Below, piece by piece: positions 54,373-63,000 of a stretch of 64,000 nt of DNA (within the stretch, counting starts at the first letter, position 1; the number at the start of each line of letters is the position of its first letter). A program made the position numbers and the translations under genes. The DNA comes from Marinibacterium profundimaris. Its GTDB lineage: Bacteria; Pseudomonadota; Alphaproteobacteria; Rhodobacterales; Rhodobacteraceae. Location: assembly GCF_002210095.1 (NCBI RefSeq), contig NZ_AQQR01000003.1:372001-436000 (forward strand), in the 5' to 3' direction. The notes beneath the pieces are model-generated. The model was not told the origin of the DNA. It made no database searches and worked only from the letters and a program-made list of their open reading frames with translations.

Positions 54373-54761
54373 GGATCCCTCTTGTCTGGTTCCCGCGCCG
54401 ATGCGCCCCGGCGGCCTGCTGGCAGCAAGGCCCCGGAACCGGCGTCTGTCAATGCCCCGCTGACCGGGAAAGGGTCACGTCACCATGTTAGTGTGCATAT
54501 GATGTGCAAAACCCAAAGGCCGCCCGAGCTGCCCGGAAAAACGGCGCGCTTCGGTCAATGCGGATGGGCCCCCGCGAGGCAGGGATCGCGTCCCGGCCTG
54601 CCGCCGAAAAACGCCCGCCTGCGCCGAAACGGCCAATTTCTCGTGATCCGGGCCGTTTCGGGGGCCAAAACCGGCAATGTTCATTGACTCGCCCCCTCGG
54701 ACATGATCGCTTGCAAGCATACAATTTCCCCCGGCATCGCGATCTTCGAAAGGGCAGATCC
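54373..54761. promoter_or_regulatory. Divergent control region between hyuAB and the reductase operon
   Basis: No gene is supported here. It contains TGTGCA direct repeats 11 bases apart (54492-54497, 54503-54508) near the hyuA side and TTGCAAGCATACAA (54711-54724) near the reductase side. The latter includes the complement of TTGTATGC, also found before the NicA-like gene. Confidence 0.5.
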
Positions 54762-56339
54762 ATGAGCGAGTCCGACAAGGCGTCCACCCAGGCCGGCACG
54801 CACTCGCCCTCCAAAACGGACGCCGACACGCCGCGCCCGGCGCCGGAGAAGATCCGCTGCGACGCCTGCCCCGTCATGTGCTACATCGCCGAGGGCCGCT
54901 CGGGCGCCTGCGACCGCTATGCCAATGACGCAGGCCAGCTGATCCGGCTCGACCCCCTGACGATCCTGGAAAACCGCGCGGCAGCCCGGCAGCCCGAAGA
55001 CGACACGCCCCGGCTGGTGCCCTTCCTCGAGACCGAATGGGACGGCGCCATCGTCGGCGGCAACCGCCAGTTCGTCACCGCCATCGGCGCGGGCACCACC
55101 TACCCCGATTACAAGCCCGCCCCCTTCATCGTCGCCTCCGATTACGAGGGCGTCGACATGGTCACCGTGGTGACCGAGGGGATCTTTTCCTATTGCGGCG
55201 CCAAGGTGAAGATCGACACCGACCGCCACCTTGGCCCCGAACGCGCCCCCGTGCGCGCGGACGGAGAGATCGTGGGCCATGTCACCACCTCGGAATACGG
55301 CAGCCAGATGCTCTCGCTCGGCGGGGTCGAACACCTGACCGGCGGATCGAAGAAGGAAGGCCGCGTGACCTGCGCCACCCTCCTTGCGCTCTGCAACAGT
55401 CAAAGCGTGGATCTTGTCATCGACGGCGGCGCCGAGGTGACCGTGGGCGCGGGCAAGGCGCCGGTGGTCAACGGCCAGGTCGAGGAACGGATGCGCGTCG
55501 GCTGCGGCTCGGCCACGGTGGGGATCTTCGCCGCGCAATGGCAGGGGTTGGTGGACGAGGTCGTCGTCGTCGACGATCACATCACCGGCGTGATGAGCGA
55601 ACACCAGGCCGGCAAGGTCATCGGCTGGCAGCCCACCGGGATCAGGATCCTCGGCCGCCGCTCCACCCCCGGCCGCTATTTCCAGGTGGCCGAGCCCGGC
55701 ACCGGCTGGGGCGGCACGAACATGACCGACCCGCTGACGATCCTCGGGCCCTGGAACCCCAAACACGCGCGGCCCGGCCTGTCGCTGCTGATGGTCTCGA
55801 CCACCGGCGAGCACGCCGCCTATTACGAGCTGGACGAGGATCTGCGCCCCGTGCAGCTGGAGATCCCCGAGAGGCTCCTGCCCTCGACCCGCCGGATCGA
55901 AGAGAATTGCGAACCCGCGCTCTGCTCCGTCCTGTTCATGGGCGGCGCGGGCGGCAGCCTGCGCGCCGGGGTCACGCAGAACCCCGTGGGGCTGACCCGC
56001 TCGGTTCAAAAGGCGCTGACACGGGTGACCGTCGGCGGCGCGCCGGCGTATATATGGCCCGGCGGCGGCATCACCCTGATGGCCGACGTCACGCAGATGC
56101 CCGAGAACGCCTTTGGCTACGTCCCCACACCGGCGCTTGTCGCGCCGATCGAATTCACCCTTCGCCGCAGCGATTATGCGGCCCTGGGCGGTCACATGGA
56201 TTACGTCGTGCCCCTGTCCGACGCCCTGTCGGGTGTCCCCGGACGGCAAAGCGACCATGTCCTTGCCGGCCGCCGCGATGTCGGGCGCAGGGGCGATACC
56301 CCCTGGCCCGTCCAACCCCTGACCGGACAACAGAAATGA
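54762..56339 (+). CDS. 6-hydroxynicotinate reductase-like iron-sulfur protein
   Basis: A 525-residue protein of the family annotated as 6-hydroxynicotinate reductase, known from anaerobic nicotinate fermentation (6-hydroxynicotinate to 1,4,5,6-tetrahydro-6-oxonicotinate). A cysteine cluster near the N-terminus, RCDACPVMC...C (Cys33, Cys36, Cys40, Cys50), probably binds an iron-sulfur cluster. The following ~450 residues are rich in Gly and Val with GSATVGIFAAQ and GGSKKEGRVTCATLLALC. The start at 54762 follows AAGGG. It overlaps the UPF0280 gene by ATGA. The family assignment is from memory of the conserved gene group; biochemical proof for aerobic relatives is limited. Confidence 0.75.
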   Translation: MSESDKASTQAGTHSPSKTDADTPRPAPEKIRCDACPVMCYIAEGRSGACDRYANDAGQLIRLDPLTILENRAAARQPEDDTPRLVPFLETEWDGAIVGGNRQFVTAIGAGTTYPDYKPAPFIVASDYEGVDMVTVVTEGIFSYCGAKVKIDTDRHLGPERAPVRADGEIVGHVTTSEYGSQMLSLGGVEHLTGGSKKEGRVTCATLLALCNSQSVDLVIDGGAEVTVGAGKAPVVNGQVEERMRVGCGSATVGIFAAQWQGLVDEVVVVDDHITGVMSEHQAGKVIGWQPTGIRILGRRSTPGRYFQVAEPGTGWGGTNMTDPLTILGPWNPKHARPGLSLLMVSTTGEHAAYYELDEDLRPVQLEIPERLLPSTRRIEENCEPALCSVLFMGGAGGSLRAGVTQNPVGLTRSVQKALTRVTVGGAPAYIWPGGGITLMADVTQMPENAFGYVPTPALVAPIEFTLRRSDYAALGGHMDYVVPLSDALSGVPGRQSDHVLAGRRDVGRRGDTPWPVQPLTGQQK

Positions 56340-57193
56340 GCGATTTCACCGAAACCCAGACCACCAGCGTCAGCACCGATGGGCGGCGCATGCGCCTGGC
56401 CCACGGTCCCATCGACATGATCCTCACCGCCGAGGGCCCGGCCCCGGCCCGCCAGGCCGCCTTCGACCGGGCGCGGCTGGCCTTCCTGCCCGTGCTGGAT
56501 GAGCTCGCGCAGGAACTTCCCCGCCTGCGCGCCCCCACCGGCCCCGCGCCGACGGGCAGCGTCGCCGGGCGCATGACCCGCGCCGCCGCGCTTTTTGCGC
56601 CGCGCTTCGTCACGCCGATGGCTGCCGTCGCGGGCAGCATCGCCGACCACATCCGCGAGGCGGTGCTGGTCCAGGGTCACGGGCTGACGCAGCTGATCGC
56701 GAACAACGGCGGCGACATCTCGCTCTGGCTCGCCAGGGGCGCGGTGACGGCGGCGATCTGCGACGATCCCATCTCGGGCCGTTCGGGGGGCAAAATCTCG
56801 ATCTCGGCGCGCTCGGGCATCGGCGGCGTGGCCACCTCGGGCTGGCGCGGGCGCTCCTTCTCGATGGGCATCGCCGACGCGGTGACCGTGTTGGCCGACC
56901 GGGCCGCCACCGCGGATGTCGCAGCCACGCTGATCGCCAATGCCGTCGACCTGCCCGACCACCCCGGCATCCTGCGCCAGCCCGCGAACGAATTGTCGCC
57001 CGACAGCGACCTGGGCGCGCGCCTTGTCACCACCGATGTCGCGCCCCTGTCCGTCACCGACCGGGCACAGGCGATCGAGCGTGGCTATGCCCTGGCCCAG
57101 GAGTACATCGCACACGGTCTGATCCGTGCCGCATACCTGTCGCTGGAAGAGACCCGCGCCGTCGCCGTCGAGAAGGAAATCCTGCATGCCTGA
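56336..57193 (+). CDS. UPF0280 family protein (ApbE-like fold)
   Basis: A 285-residue protein of UPF0280, a family distantly related to ApbE flavin transferases. Conserved features are PMAAVAGSIADHIREAV, LTQLIANNGGDISLWL and GIGGVATSGWRGRSFSMGIADAVTV. In ApbE-like folds these glycine-rich and acidic residues bind nucleotide and metal, but no activity is established for this family. ATGA overlap with the reductase and an 8-base overlap with the first DUF1185 gene show an obligate operon, so it probably matures or supports one of these proteins. Confidence 0.8.
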   Translation: MSDFTETQTTSVSTDGRRMRLAHGPIDMILTAEGPAPARQAAFDRARLAFLPVLDELAQELPRLRAPTGPAPTGSVAGRMTRAAALFAPRFVTPMAAVAGSIADHIREAVLVQGHGLTQLIANNGGDISLWLARGAVTAAICDDPISGRSGGKISISARSGIGGVATSGWRGRSFSMGIADAVTVLADRAATADVAATLIANAVDLPDHPGILRQPANELSPDSDLGARLVTTDVAPLSVTDRAQAIERGYALAQEYIAHGLIRAAYLSLEETRAVAVEKEILHA

Positions 57194-57770
57194 GCCCGAG
57201 ATCCGCAAGACCGCCCTCCAGCTGGAAACGATCTGGCACGAGGGCGGCCCGGTGGCCGAGACGCCGCTGAAGAAAGGCGCCGCCATCGCCGTGATCCGCA
57301 ACCCCTTCGCGGGCAGCTACCATGCCGAGATCGCCGGTTTCATGGATGATCTCAAGCCGCTCGGCCTGCGCATGGCGCAAGAGCTGATCGATGCGCTCGG
57401 CGGGGATCCCGCCGCCATCCAGGGCTACGGCAAGGGCGCCATCGTCGGCACCGCCGGAGAGCTGGAACACGGCGCGCTCTGGCACGTGCCGGGCGGCTAT
57501 TCCATGCGCGAGCTGATCCCCGAGAGCATGGCCATCGTGCCCTCGACCAAGAAGATCGGCGGGCCGGGCACCCGGCTGGACGTGCCGATCACCCATGCCA
57601 ACGCCTCCTACGTGCGCTCGCATTTCGACGCGATGGAGGTCGGGCTGAGCGACGGGCCGAAGGCCGCCGAGATCGCGCTGGTTCTGGTCATGACCACCGG
57701 ACCGCGGGTGCATGCCCGTGTCGGCGGGCTGGCCCATGACGACGTGAAGGGCGAGGACGGTCTGCGCTGA
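57186..57770 (+). CDS. DUF1185 (amino-acid synthesis family) protein, copy 1
   Basis: A 194-residue protein of the DUF1185 / amino-acid synthesis family (PF06684). It has IAVIRNPFAGSYH, AIQGYGKGAIVGTAGELEHGA, PSTKKIGGPGTRLDVPI and HVRVGGLAHDD-like C-terminal sequence. Structures in this family show a compact alpha/beta fold, but the reaction is not settled. The start codon lies inside the UPF0280 end. Its paralogue of identical length follows immediately, so the two probably form a heteromer. Confidence 0.8.
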   Translation: MPEPEIRKTALQLETIWHEGGPVAETPLKKGAAIAVIRNPFAGSYHAEIAGFMDDLKPLGLRMAQELIDALGGDPAAIQGYGKGAIVGTAGELEHGALWHVPGGYSMRELIPESMAIVPSTKKIGGPGTRLDVPITHANASYVRSHFDAMEVGLSDGPKAAEIALVLVMTTGPRVHARVGGLAHDDVKGEDGLR

Positions 57771-58354
57771 TGCCCACGCGGATCCGCAAGATCGTCACCC
57801 TGGCCGAGACCACCGAGCGCGAGATGGGCCACGCGATCACGCCGCCCGCGCGCAAGGCCGTCGCGGCGGCGGTGATCGCCAACCCCTGCGCCGGTCGCTA
57901 TGTGCAGGATCTCTCCGAGCTGATCGAGACCGGCGCCAGGCTGGGCGACCTGCTGGCGCGCGAGGCGATGGCGCTGCTGCGGGTCGGGCCGGAGGCGATC
58001 CAGGGCTACGGCAAGGCCGCGCTGGTCGGCGAGAGCGGCGAGCTGGAACATGCGGCCGCCCTGCTCCACCCGTCCCTCGGCGCGCCTCTGCGCGCGGCCA
58101 TCGGCGGCGGTGCGGCGCTGGTGCCGTCGTCCAAGGCGATGGGCGGGCCTGGCGACGTGATCGACGTGCCGCTGGGCCACAAGGATGCCGCCTATGTCCG
58201 CAGCCATTTCGACGGGATGCGCCTGCGGGTGTCCGACGCGCCGCGCCCCGACGAGATCGTCGTCGCCGTAGCCCTGACCACGGGCGGTCGCCCCCTGCCC
58301 CGCGTCGGCGGGCTGACCCACGACACGGCCGAGGGCAAGGACGGGCTCAGGTAA
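57770..58354 (+). CDS. DUF1185 (amino-acid synthesis family) protein, copy 2
   Basis: A 194-residue paralogue of the preceding protein, with matching blocks AVIANPCAGRYV, AIQGYGKAALVGESGELEHAA, PSSKAMGGPGDVIDVPLGHKDAAYVRSH and a shared VGGLTHD ending. Its ATG overlaps the previous stop by one base (TGATG). It differs from copy 1 mainly in the N-terminal 25 residues and in the middle loop (LLHPSLGAPLRAAIGGG). It is the last gene of the operon; the next gene, a MarR regulator, is convergent. Confidence 0.8.
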   Translation: MPTRIRKIVTLAETTEREMGHAITPPARKAVAAAVIANPCAGRYVQDLSELIETGARLGDLLAREAMALLRVGPEAIQGYGKAALVGESGELEHAAALLHPSLGAPLRAAIGGGAALVPSSKAMGGPGDVIDVPLGHKDAAYVRSHFDGMRLRVSDAPRPDEIVVAVALTTGGRPLPRVGGLTHDTAEGKDGLR

Positions 58355-58495
58355 CGGCCCTTCCATCGGCGCCGCAGCATGCGGCCGCGTCCCTCGCCGC
58401 CTTCACTACCGGCCGTGGACACGGGATCGCGCCACCGCGTAAGCTGAACAAAACGCGGTATCGGGATTGCAACCGGCCGGCCTGCCGAAACCCGG

Positions 58496-58927
58496 TCAGG
58501 ACATCTTGCGCAGAAGTGCCACCATCATCGCCCGCTCATGCGGCTCCAGCGGATCCAGCGTCTCGGCGGTCACGCCCTGCATGATCGGCAGCATCTCGTC
58601 CAGCAGGGCGCGCCCCGCCTCGGTCGAGGACAGAAGATAGCGGCGCTTGTCATCCGGATCCGCCCGGCTTTCGATCAGCCCGCGTTCCTTCAGCCGCGAC
58701 ACCACGCCCTTGATCGTCGGCGCGTCCATCATGACCATCCGCCCCAGCGCGTTCTGCGACACCGGGCCTTCCTCTTCGACCAGACGGAACAGGGTGGAGA
58801 ACTGCACCGCGGTCAGTTTTCCCTGCATCCGTTCCGAACAGATCGCCATGTGCCGCTGGTAGGCCCGGCGCAGCAGGAAGCCGACCTGCTCGTCGAGACG
58901 ATAGCTGTCAGAGGGAGAGGGAGACAT
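58496..58927 (-). CDS. MarR-family regulator (NicR-like position)
   Basis: A 143-residue winged-helix regulator. It starts MSPSPSDSYRLDEQVGFLLRRAYQRH; the DNA-binding part includes VSQNALGRMVMMDAPTIKGVVSRLKERGLI and the wing RADPDDKRRYLLSS. CGGAG five bases before the ATG supports the start. In Pseudomonas a MarR protein, NicR, represses nicAB and binds 6-hydroxynicotinate. The neighbours here suggest the same type of control, but only by context. The partial regulator at the right edge is a close relative over the shared N-terminal segment. Confidence 0.9.
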   Translation of the reverse strand: MSPSPSDSYRLDEQVGFLLRRAYQRHMAICSERMQGKLTAVQFSTLFRLVEEEGPVSQNALGRMVMMDAPTIKGVVSRLKERGLIESRADPDDKRRYLLSSTEAGRALLDEMLPIMQGVTAETLDPLEPHERAMMVALLRKMS

Positions 58928-58978
58928 GGCAACTCCGGCTGGGATCGTTTCCGTCGAAGCATGAAGATCGAGGCCCGG

Positions 58979-59239
58979 TCAACCGGGCATGTGGGTCAAA
59001 GCCCTGACGCACCGGCCTTTCGCCTGTTCTCCGGGCGTCCGCCAGGGGCACGGCCCCGGCAGGGTCGTTTGCAGGGCCACGACCTGGGTCCGAGGCGCGG
59101 CAAGCCATGCGCGCGCGGGACAGCCTTGTGGCCCCGGACGGGGCAGTCGCCACGGACAGGACAGACGCCGCCACGCCATCCTGCCAACGCGCCGGGCCAC
59201 CGCACCGAAGACGAACAAGATCAAGACCACGGCGCGCAC
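58979..59239 (-). CDS. Candidate small membrane protein upstream of marR
   Basis: A possible 86-residue product from a GTG at 59239, with AGGA seven bases upstream. The N-terminal VRAVVLILFVFGAVARR is a short hydrophobic helix, but the rest is Arg/Pro/Ala-rich and looks like chance sequence. It lies between the 42-codon frame and marR on the same strand. I give it little weight. Confidence 0.18.
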   Translation of the reverse strand: MRAVVLILFVFGAVARRVGRMAWRRLSCPWRLPRPGPQGCPARAWLAAPRTQVVALQTTLPGPCPWRTPGEQAKGRCVRALTHMPG

Positions 59240-59248
59240 GCCCAATTC

Positions 59249-59377
59249 CTAAGCGGGCGTCCGATGTTCCAGCACGCCGTCGTGCCCGCCGTGACGGACC
59301 TCGACGCGGAAAGCCGCAGGGTCGCGGGCCCCGGACCCACCGTAAGACTCTGGAATAAAGTCCAAAATCAAGGCCAT
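59249..59377 (-). CDS. Candidate 42-residue protein with a strong ribosome binding site
   Basis: An ATG at 59377 preceded by GCGGAGGACTTCTCTC, with GGAGG about nine bases upstream, opens a 42-codon frame starting MALILDFIPESYGGSG and ending GVLEHRTPA. The composition is protein-like and differs from nearby chance frames. It could be a small protein, a leader peptide for the marR transcript or the start of a decayed gene. No family recognised. Confidence 0.35.
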   Translation of the reverse strand: MALILDFIPESYGGSGARDPAAFRVEVRHGGHDGVLEHRTPA

Positions 59378-59448
59378 GAGAGAAGTCCTCCGCCAAACCC
59401 CGTCCGCACGCGTGCAGGACCAAATCTCTCATCCATCCCAGTTTTCAT

Positions 59449-59464
59449 TTGTATGCACCCATAC
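59449..59464. promoter_or_regulatory. TTGTATGC dyad, possible MarR operator
   Basis: TTGTATG-CACC-CATAC contains perfect 5-bp arms (GTATG/CATAC). The half TTGTATGC also occurs, reversed, at 54716-54723 before the reductase operon. The two sites are both within a few hundred bases upstream of genes proposed for one pathway. Confidence 0.45.
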
Positions 59465-59599
59465 TTTGCGCTCCCATCATCCTGTCCTTGCCACAGGGCC
59501 GATCCGCGGCACATGCTGCACCCGGCAGGCAGGGGGACCGGCAACAGGGAGCAATCGGGATGCGGTGCAGCATGCGGCGGACAGTGAACGGGGCCCTTG

Positions 59600-60088
59600 A
59601 TGCCTGAGGCCCCCGCACCGCTGTCCCTTACCGTCAACGACGCCGCCGTCACGCTCGATCTGCCTCAGGGCACGACGCTGCTGGAAGCGCTGCGCGCCGA
59701 CCTTGGCCTGCACGGTCCGAAATACGGCTGCGGCTATGGCCAGTGCGGTGCCTGCTCGGTCCTCGTCGACGGTCAGGTGGCCCGCGCCTGCGTGATGCCC
59801 GCCAGCGCCGCCAGCGGACGCGCGGTGACAACGCTCGAAGGGCTGGGCCGGGCCGACAGCCCGCACCCCGTCCAGCGGGCCTTCATCGAGGCGGAGGCCG
59901 CGCAATGCGGCTATTGCCTCAACGGCATGATCCTGCAGACCGTCGCCCTGCTGCAGGCGGTGCCAGACCCGGACGAGGCCACGATCCGCCGCGCCCTGCG
60001 TCACAACCTCTGCCGCTGCGGCACCCATATCGAGATCCTGAAGGCCGTGCGCCTCGCCGCCCGCTACATGGCGGAGCAGACATCGTGA
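59600..60088 (+). CDS. [2Fe-2S] subunit of a NicA-type molybdenum hydroxylase
   Basis: A 162-residue subunit with two [2Fe-2S] clusters. Ligands are Cys44, Cys49, Cys52 and Cys64 (GCGYGQCGAC) and Cys103, Cys106, Cys138 and Cys140 (CGYCLNG...CRC). It pairs with the large subunit through a GTGA overlap. There is no FAD-subunit gene, as in nicotinate dehydrogenase NicAB and isoquinoline oxidoreductase IorAB, where electrons leave through cytochromes. P. putida NicA is of similar length. The ATG at 59600 is preferred to a TTG one codon earlier. Confidence 0.9.
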   Translation: MPEAPAPLSLTVNDAAVTLDLPQGTTLLEALRADLGLHGPKYGCGYGQCGACSVLVDGQVARACVMPASAASGRAVTTLEGLGRADSPHPVQRAFIEAEAAQCGYCLNGMILQTVALLQAVPDPDEATIRRALRHNLCRCGTHIEILKAVRLAARYMAEQTS

Positions 60089-63000
60089 CCCGCCCCGCCA
60101 TCACCATCTGGCGCCACGGACAGGCCGGCACGCCCGAGCCCCTGCTGGACATCGCCGCCGACGGCCGGGTCACCGGATACACCGGCCATGTCGACCTGGG
60201 CACCGGCCTGCGCACCGCCATGGCCCAGATCGTCGCCGAAGAGCTCGACATCGCCCCCGGACAGGTCTCCATGGTCATGGGCGACACGGCGAGCACGCCG
60301 GATCAGGGGCCGACCATCGCCTCGGAATCCATCCAGATCGCCGCCGTGCCCCTGCGCCAGGCCGCAGCCCAGGCCCGCGCGGTGATCGCGGGGCTGGCCT
60401 CTGCCCGCCTGAACGCCGGGATCGACGACCTCGATCTCCGCGACGGCATGATCGGCACCGACGCGGCCCGCCTTCCCATTGCCGATCTGCTCACGGGCCC
60501 GCCCGTCAGCCTCCAACTCGACCCGGACACAGCCGTCAAACCCGCCTCCGACTACCATCTCGTCGGCCGGCACCTGCCCCGGGTGGACCTGGCCGGCAAG
60601 GCCACCGGCGCCTGGACCTACGTGCATGACGTGGCGGTTCCGGGGATGCTCCATGGCCACGTGATCCGGCCACCTTACGCCGGGCGCGACAGCGGCCCCT
60701 TCATCGGCCGGTCCCTGATCGAGGTCGACGAGGACGCCGTTTCCGGCATGGCGGGGTTCGTGGCGCTGGTCCGCAAGGGCGATTTCCTGGGCGTCGTGGC
60801 CGAGCGAGAAGGCCAGGCCCGCGCCATCGCCGAGGCCCTGCCCGTCCGCTGGGCCACGCCGCCCGACCTGCCGGACCTGTCGGACATCCCCGGCACCCTG
60901 CGCGACCTGCCGTCCGAGAAACGCATGCTGGCAGATCGCGGCGACGTGGACGGGGCGCTGGAGCGCGCCGCCACGACACTCACCCGCAGCTATGCCTGGC
61001 CCTGGAACCTGCACGGGTCCATCGGCCCCTCCTGCGCGGTGGCCGACTGGCGTGAGGGGCGAGTGACGATCTGGTCCGGCACCCAGAACCCGCACATGCT
61101 GCGCGCCGATATCGCCCGGCTGATGGACCTGCCCGAAACCGCCGTCGACATCGTCCGCCACGAGGCCGCCGGCTGCTTCGGCCGCAATTGCGCCGATGAC
61201 GTCTGCGGCGACGCGGCGCTGCTGTCGCGCGCCACAGGCCGCCCCGTCCGCGTGCAGCTGACGCGCGAGCAGGAGCATCTGTGGGAACCCAAGGGCGCCG
61301 CGCAGCTGATGGACGTGACCGGCGGGCTGGATGCGAACGGCAATTTCGACGTCTACGATTTCGAAACCCGCTATCCGTCGAACCGCGGTCCCAACCTCGC
61401 GCTGCTGCTGACCGGCGCCATCGATCCCGCGCCGCAGCCCTGCGACATGGGCGACCGCACCGCGATCCCGCCCTACCGCATCCCCAACCTGCGCGCCGCC
61501 GTGCATGACATGGCGCCCATCGTCCGCGCCAGCTGGTTCCGGGGCGTCTCGGCCATGCCGAACACCTTCGCGCATGAATGCTTCATCGACGAGCTTGCCG
61601 CCGAGGCCGGCGAGGACCCCGTCGCCTACCGCCTGCGCCACGTCGACGATCCCCGCACCGCCGACCTGATCCGGCGCACCGCCGAGGACGGCGGCTGGCA
61701 GCCCGGACGCGCCCCGCGCCTGACCCGGCAGGGCCAGATCGCCACCGGCCAGGGCTTTGCCCATGCCACCTATGTCCACGGCGCCTTTCCCGGGGTCGCC
61801 GCCGCCCAGGCCGCCTGGATGGCCGAGGTCACCGTCAACCGCGACACCGGAGAGGTCATCCTCGACCGCATCACCGTTGCCCAGGATCACGGGCTGGCGA
61901 TCAACCCCGAAGGGGTGCGCCACCAGATCCACGGCAATGTCGTCCAGTCGATCAGCCGCGCCATGGGCGAAGACACCCGCTTTGACCGCACCGGCGCCCG
62001 CGACGCGGAATGGGGCAGCTATCCGATTGCCCGGTTCGAGGATCTGCCCGAGATCCGCGCGATCCTCATGGAGCGCCCGGAGGAGCCGCCTTTGGGTGTC
62101 GGCGAAAGCGCCTCTGTCCCCTCGGCCGCCGCCATCGCCAACGCGATCTTCGACGCCACCGGCGTGCGGATGCGAGAGCTGCCTTTCACCCCCGAACGGG
62201 TCAAGGCCGCGCTGGACGGCCAGCCGCTGCCCCGTGGCCTGCCCGCGCCCGCCGACACGGCACCGCCGCGCTGGCGCCGACTGGCCACCGGGGTCGGCGC
62301 GGCGCTTGCCGGCGGGCTGATGGCCAGCGCCGTGGGCCTTGCCATCCGGGCCGAAATCCCGCGCGTGCCCCGCCCCGACAACATCTGGTCCGCCGAGACG
62401 GTGGAGCGCGGCCGCCAGCTTTTCGCCGCCGGAGCTTGCGCCGTCTGCCATACCGCCGAGGGGGGCGTTCCGCTGGTCGGCGGCCGCCCGATGGAAACCC
62501 CCTTCGGCACGGTCTACAGCACCAACCTCACGCCCGATCCCGACACCGGCCTCGGCGCCTGGTCCTACCCGGCCTTCGCCCGTGCCATGCGCGAAGGCGT
62601 GTCGCGCGACGGCAGCCACCTCTACCCGGCCTTTCCCTATACCGCCTTCGCGAAGATGACCGACAGCGACCTGCAGGCGCTTTATGCCTACATCCAGTCG
62701 CTGGACCCGGTGCAGGCCGACACCCCGCCGGCCAGCATGATCGCCCCCGTCAACCTGCGCCCTTCCATGGCGGCCTGGAACGCGCTTTACCACGATGCCA
62801 CGCCCTTCACCCCGGACCGCGCGCAATCCGAGCTCTGGAACCGGGGCGCCTACCTTGTCGAGGGCGTCGGCCATTGCGCCGCCTGCCACAGCCCGCGCAA
62901 CGCGCTTGGCGCCGAACGCGGCGGGGCCGCGCATCTGTCGGGCGGCATGGTCGACGGCTGGCTGGCCCCGGCGCTGAACGGCACCGGCCCCGCGCCGCTG

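Larger units (their letters stand above)
58928..59599. other. Divergent region between marR and the NicA-like gene
   Basis: About 670 bases that hold the two small candidate frames on the minus strand and the probable promoter of the NicA-like gene. The dyad GTATG-CACC-CATAC at 59451-59464 is the clearest regulatory signal. Confidence 0.5.
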
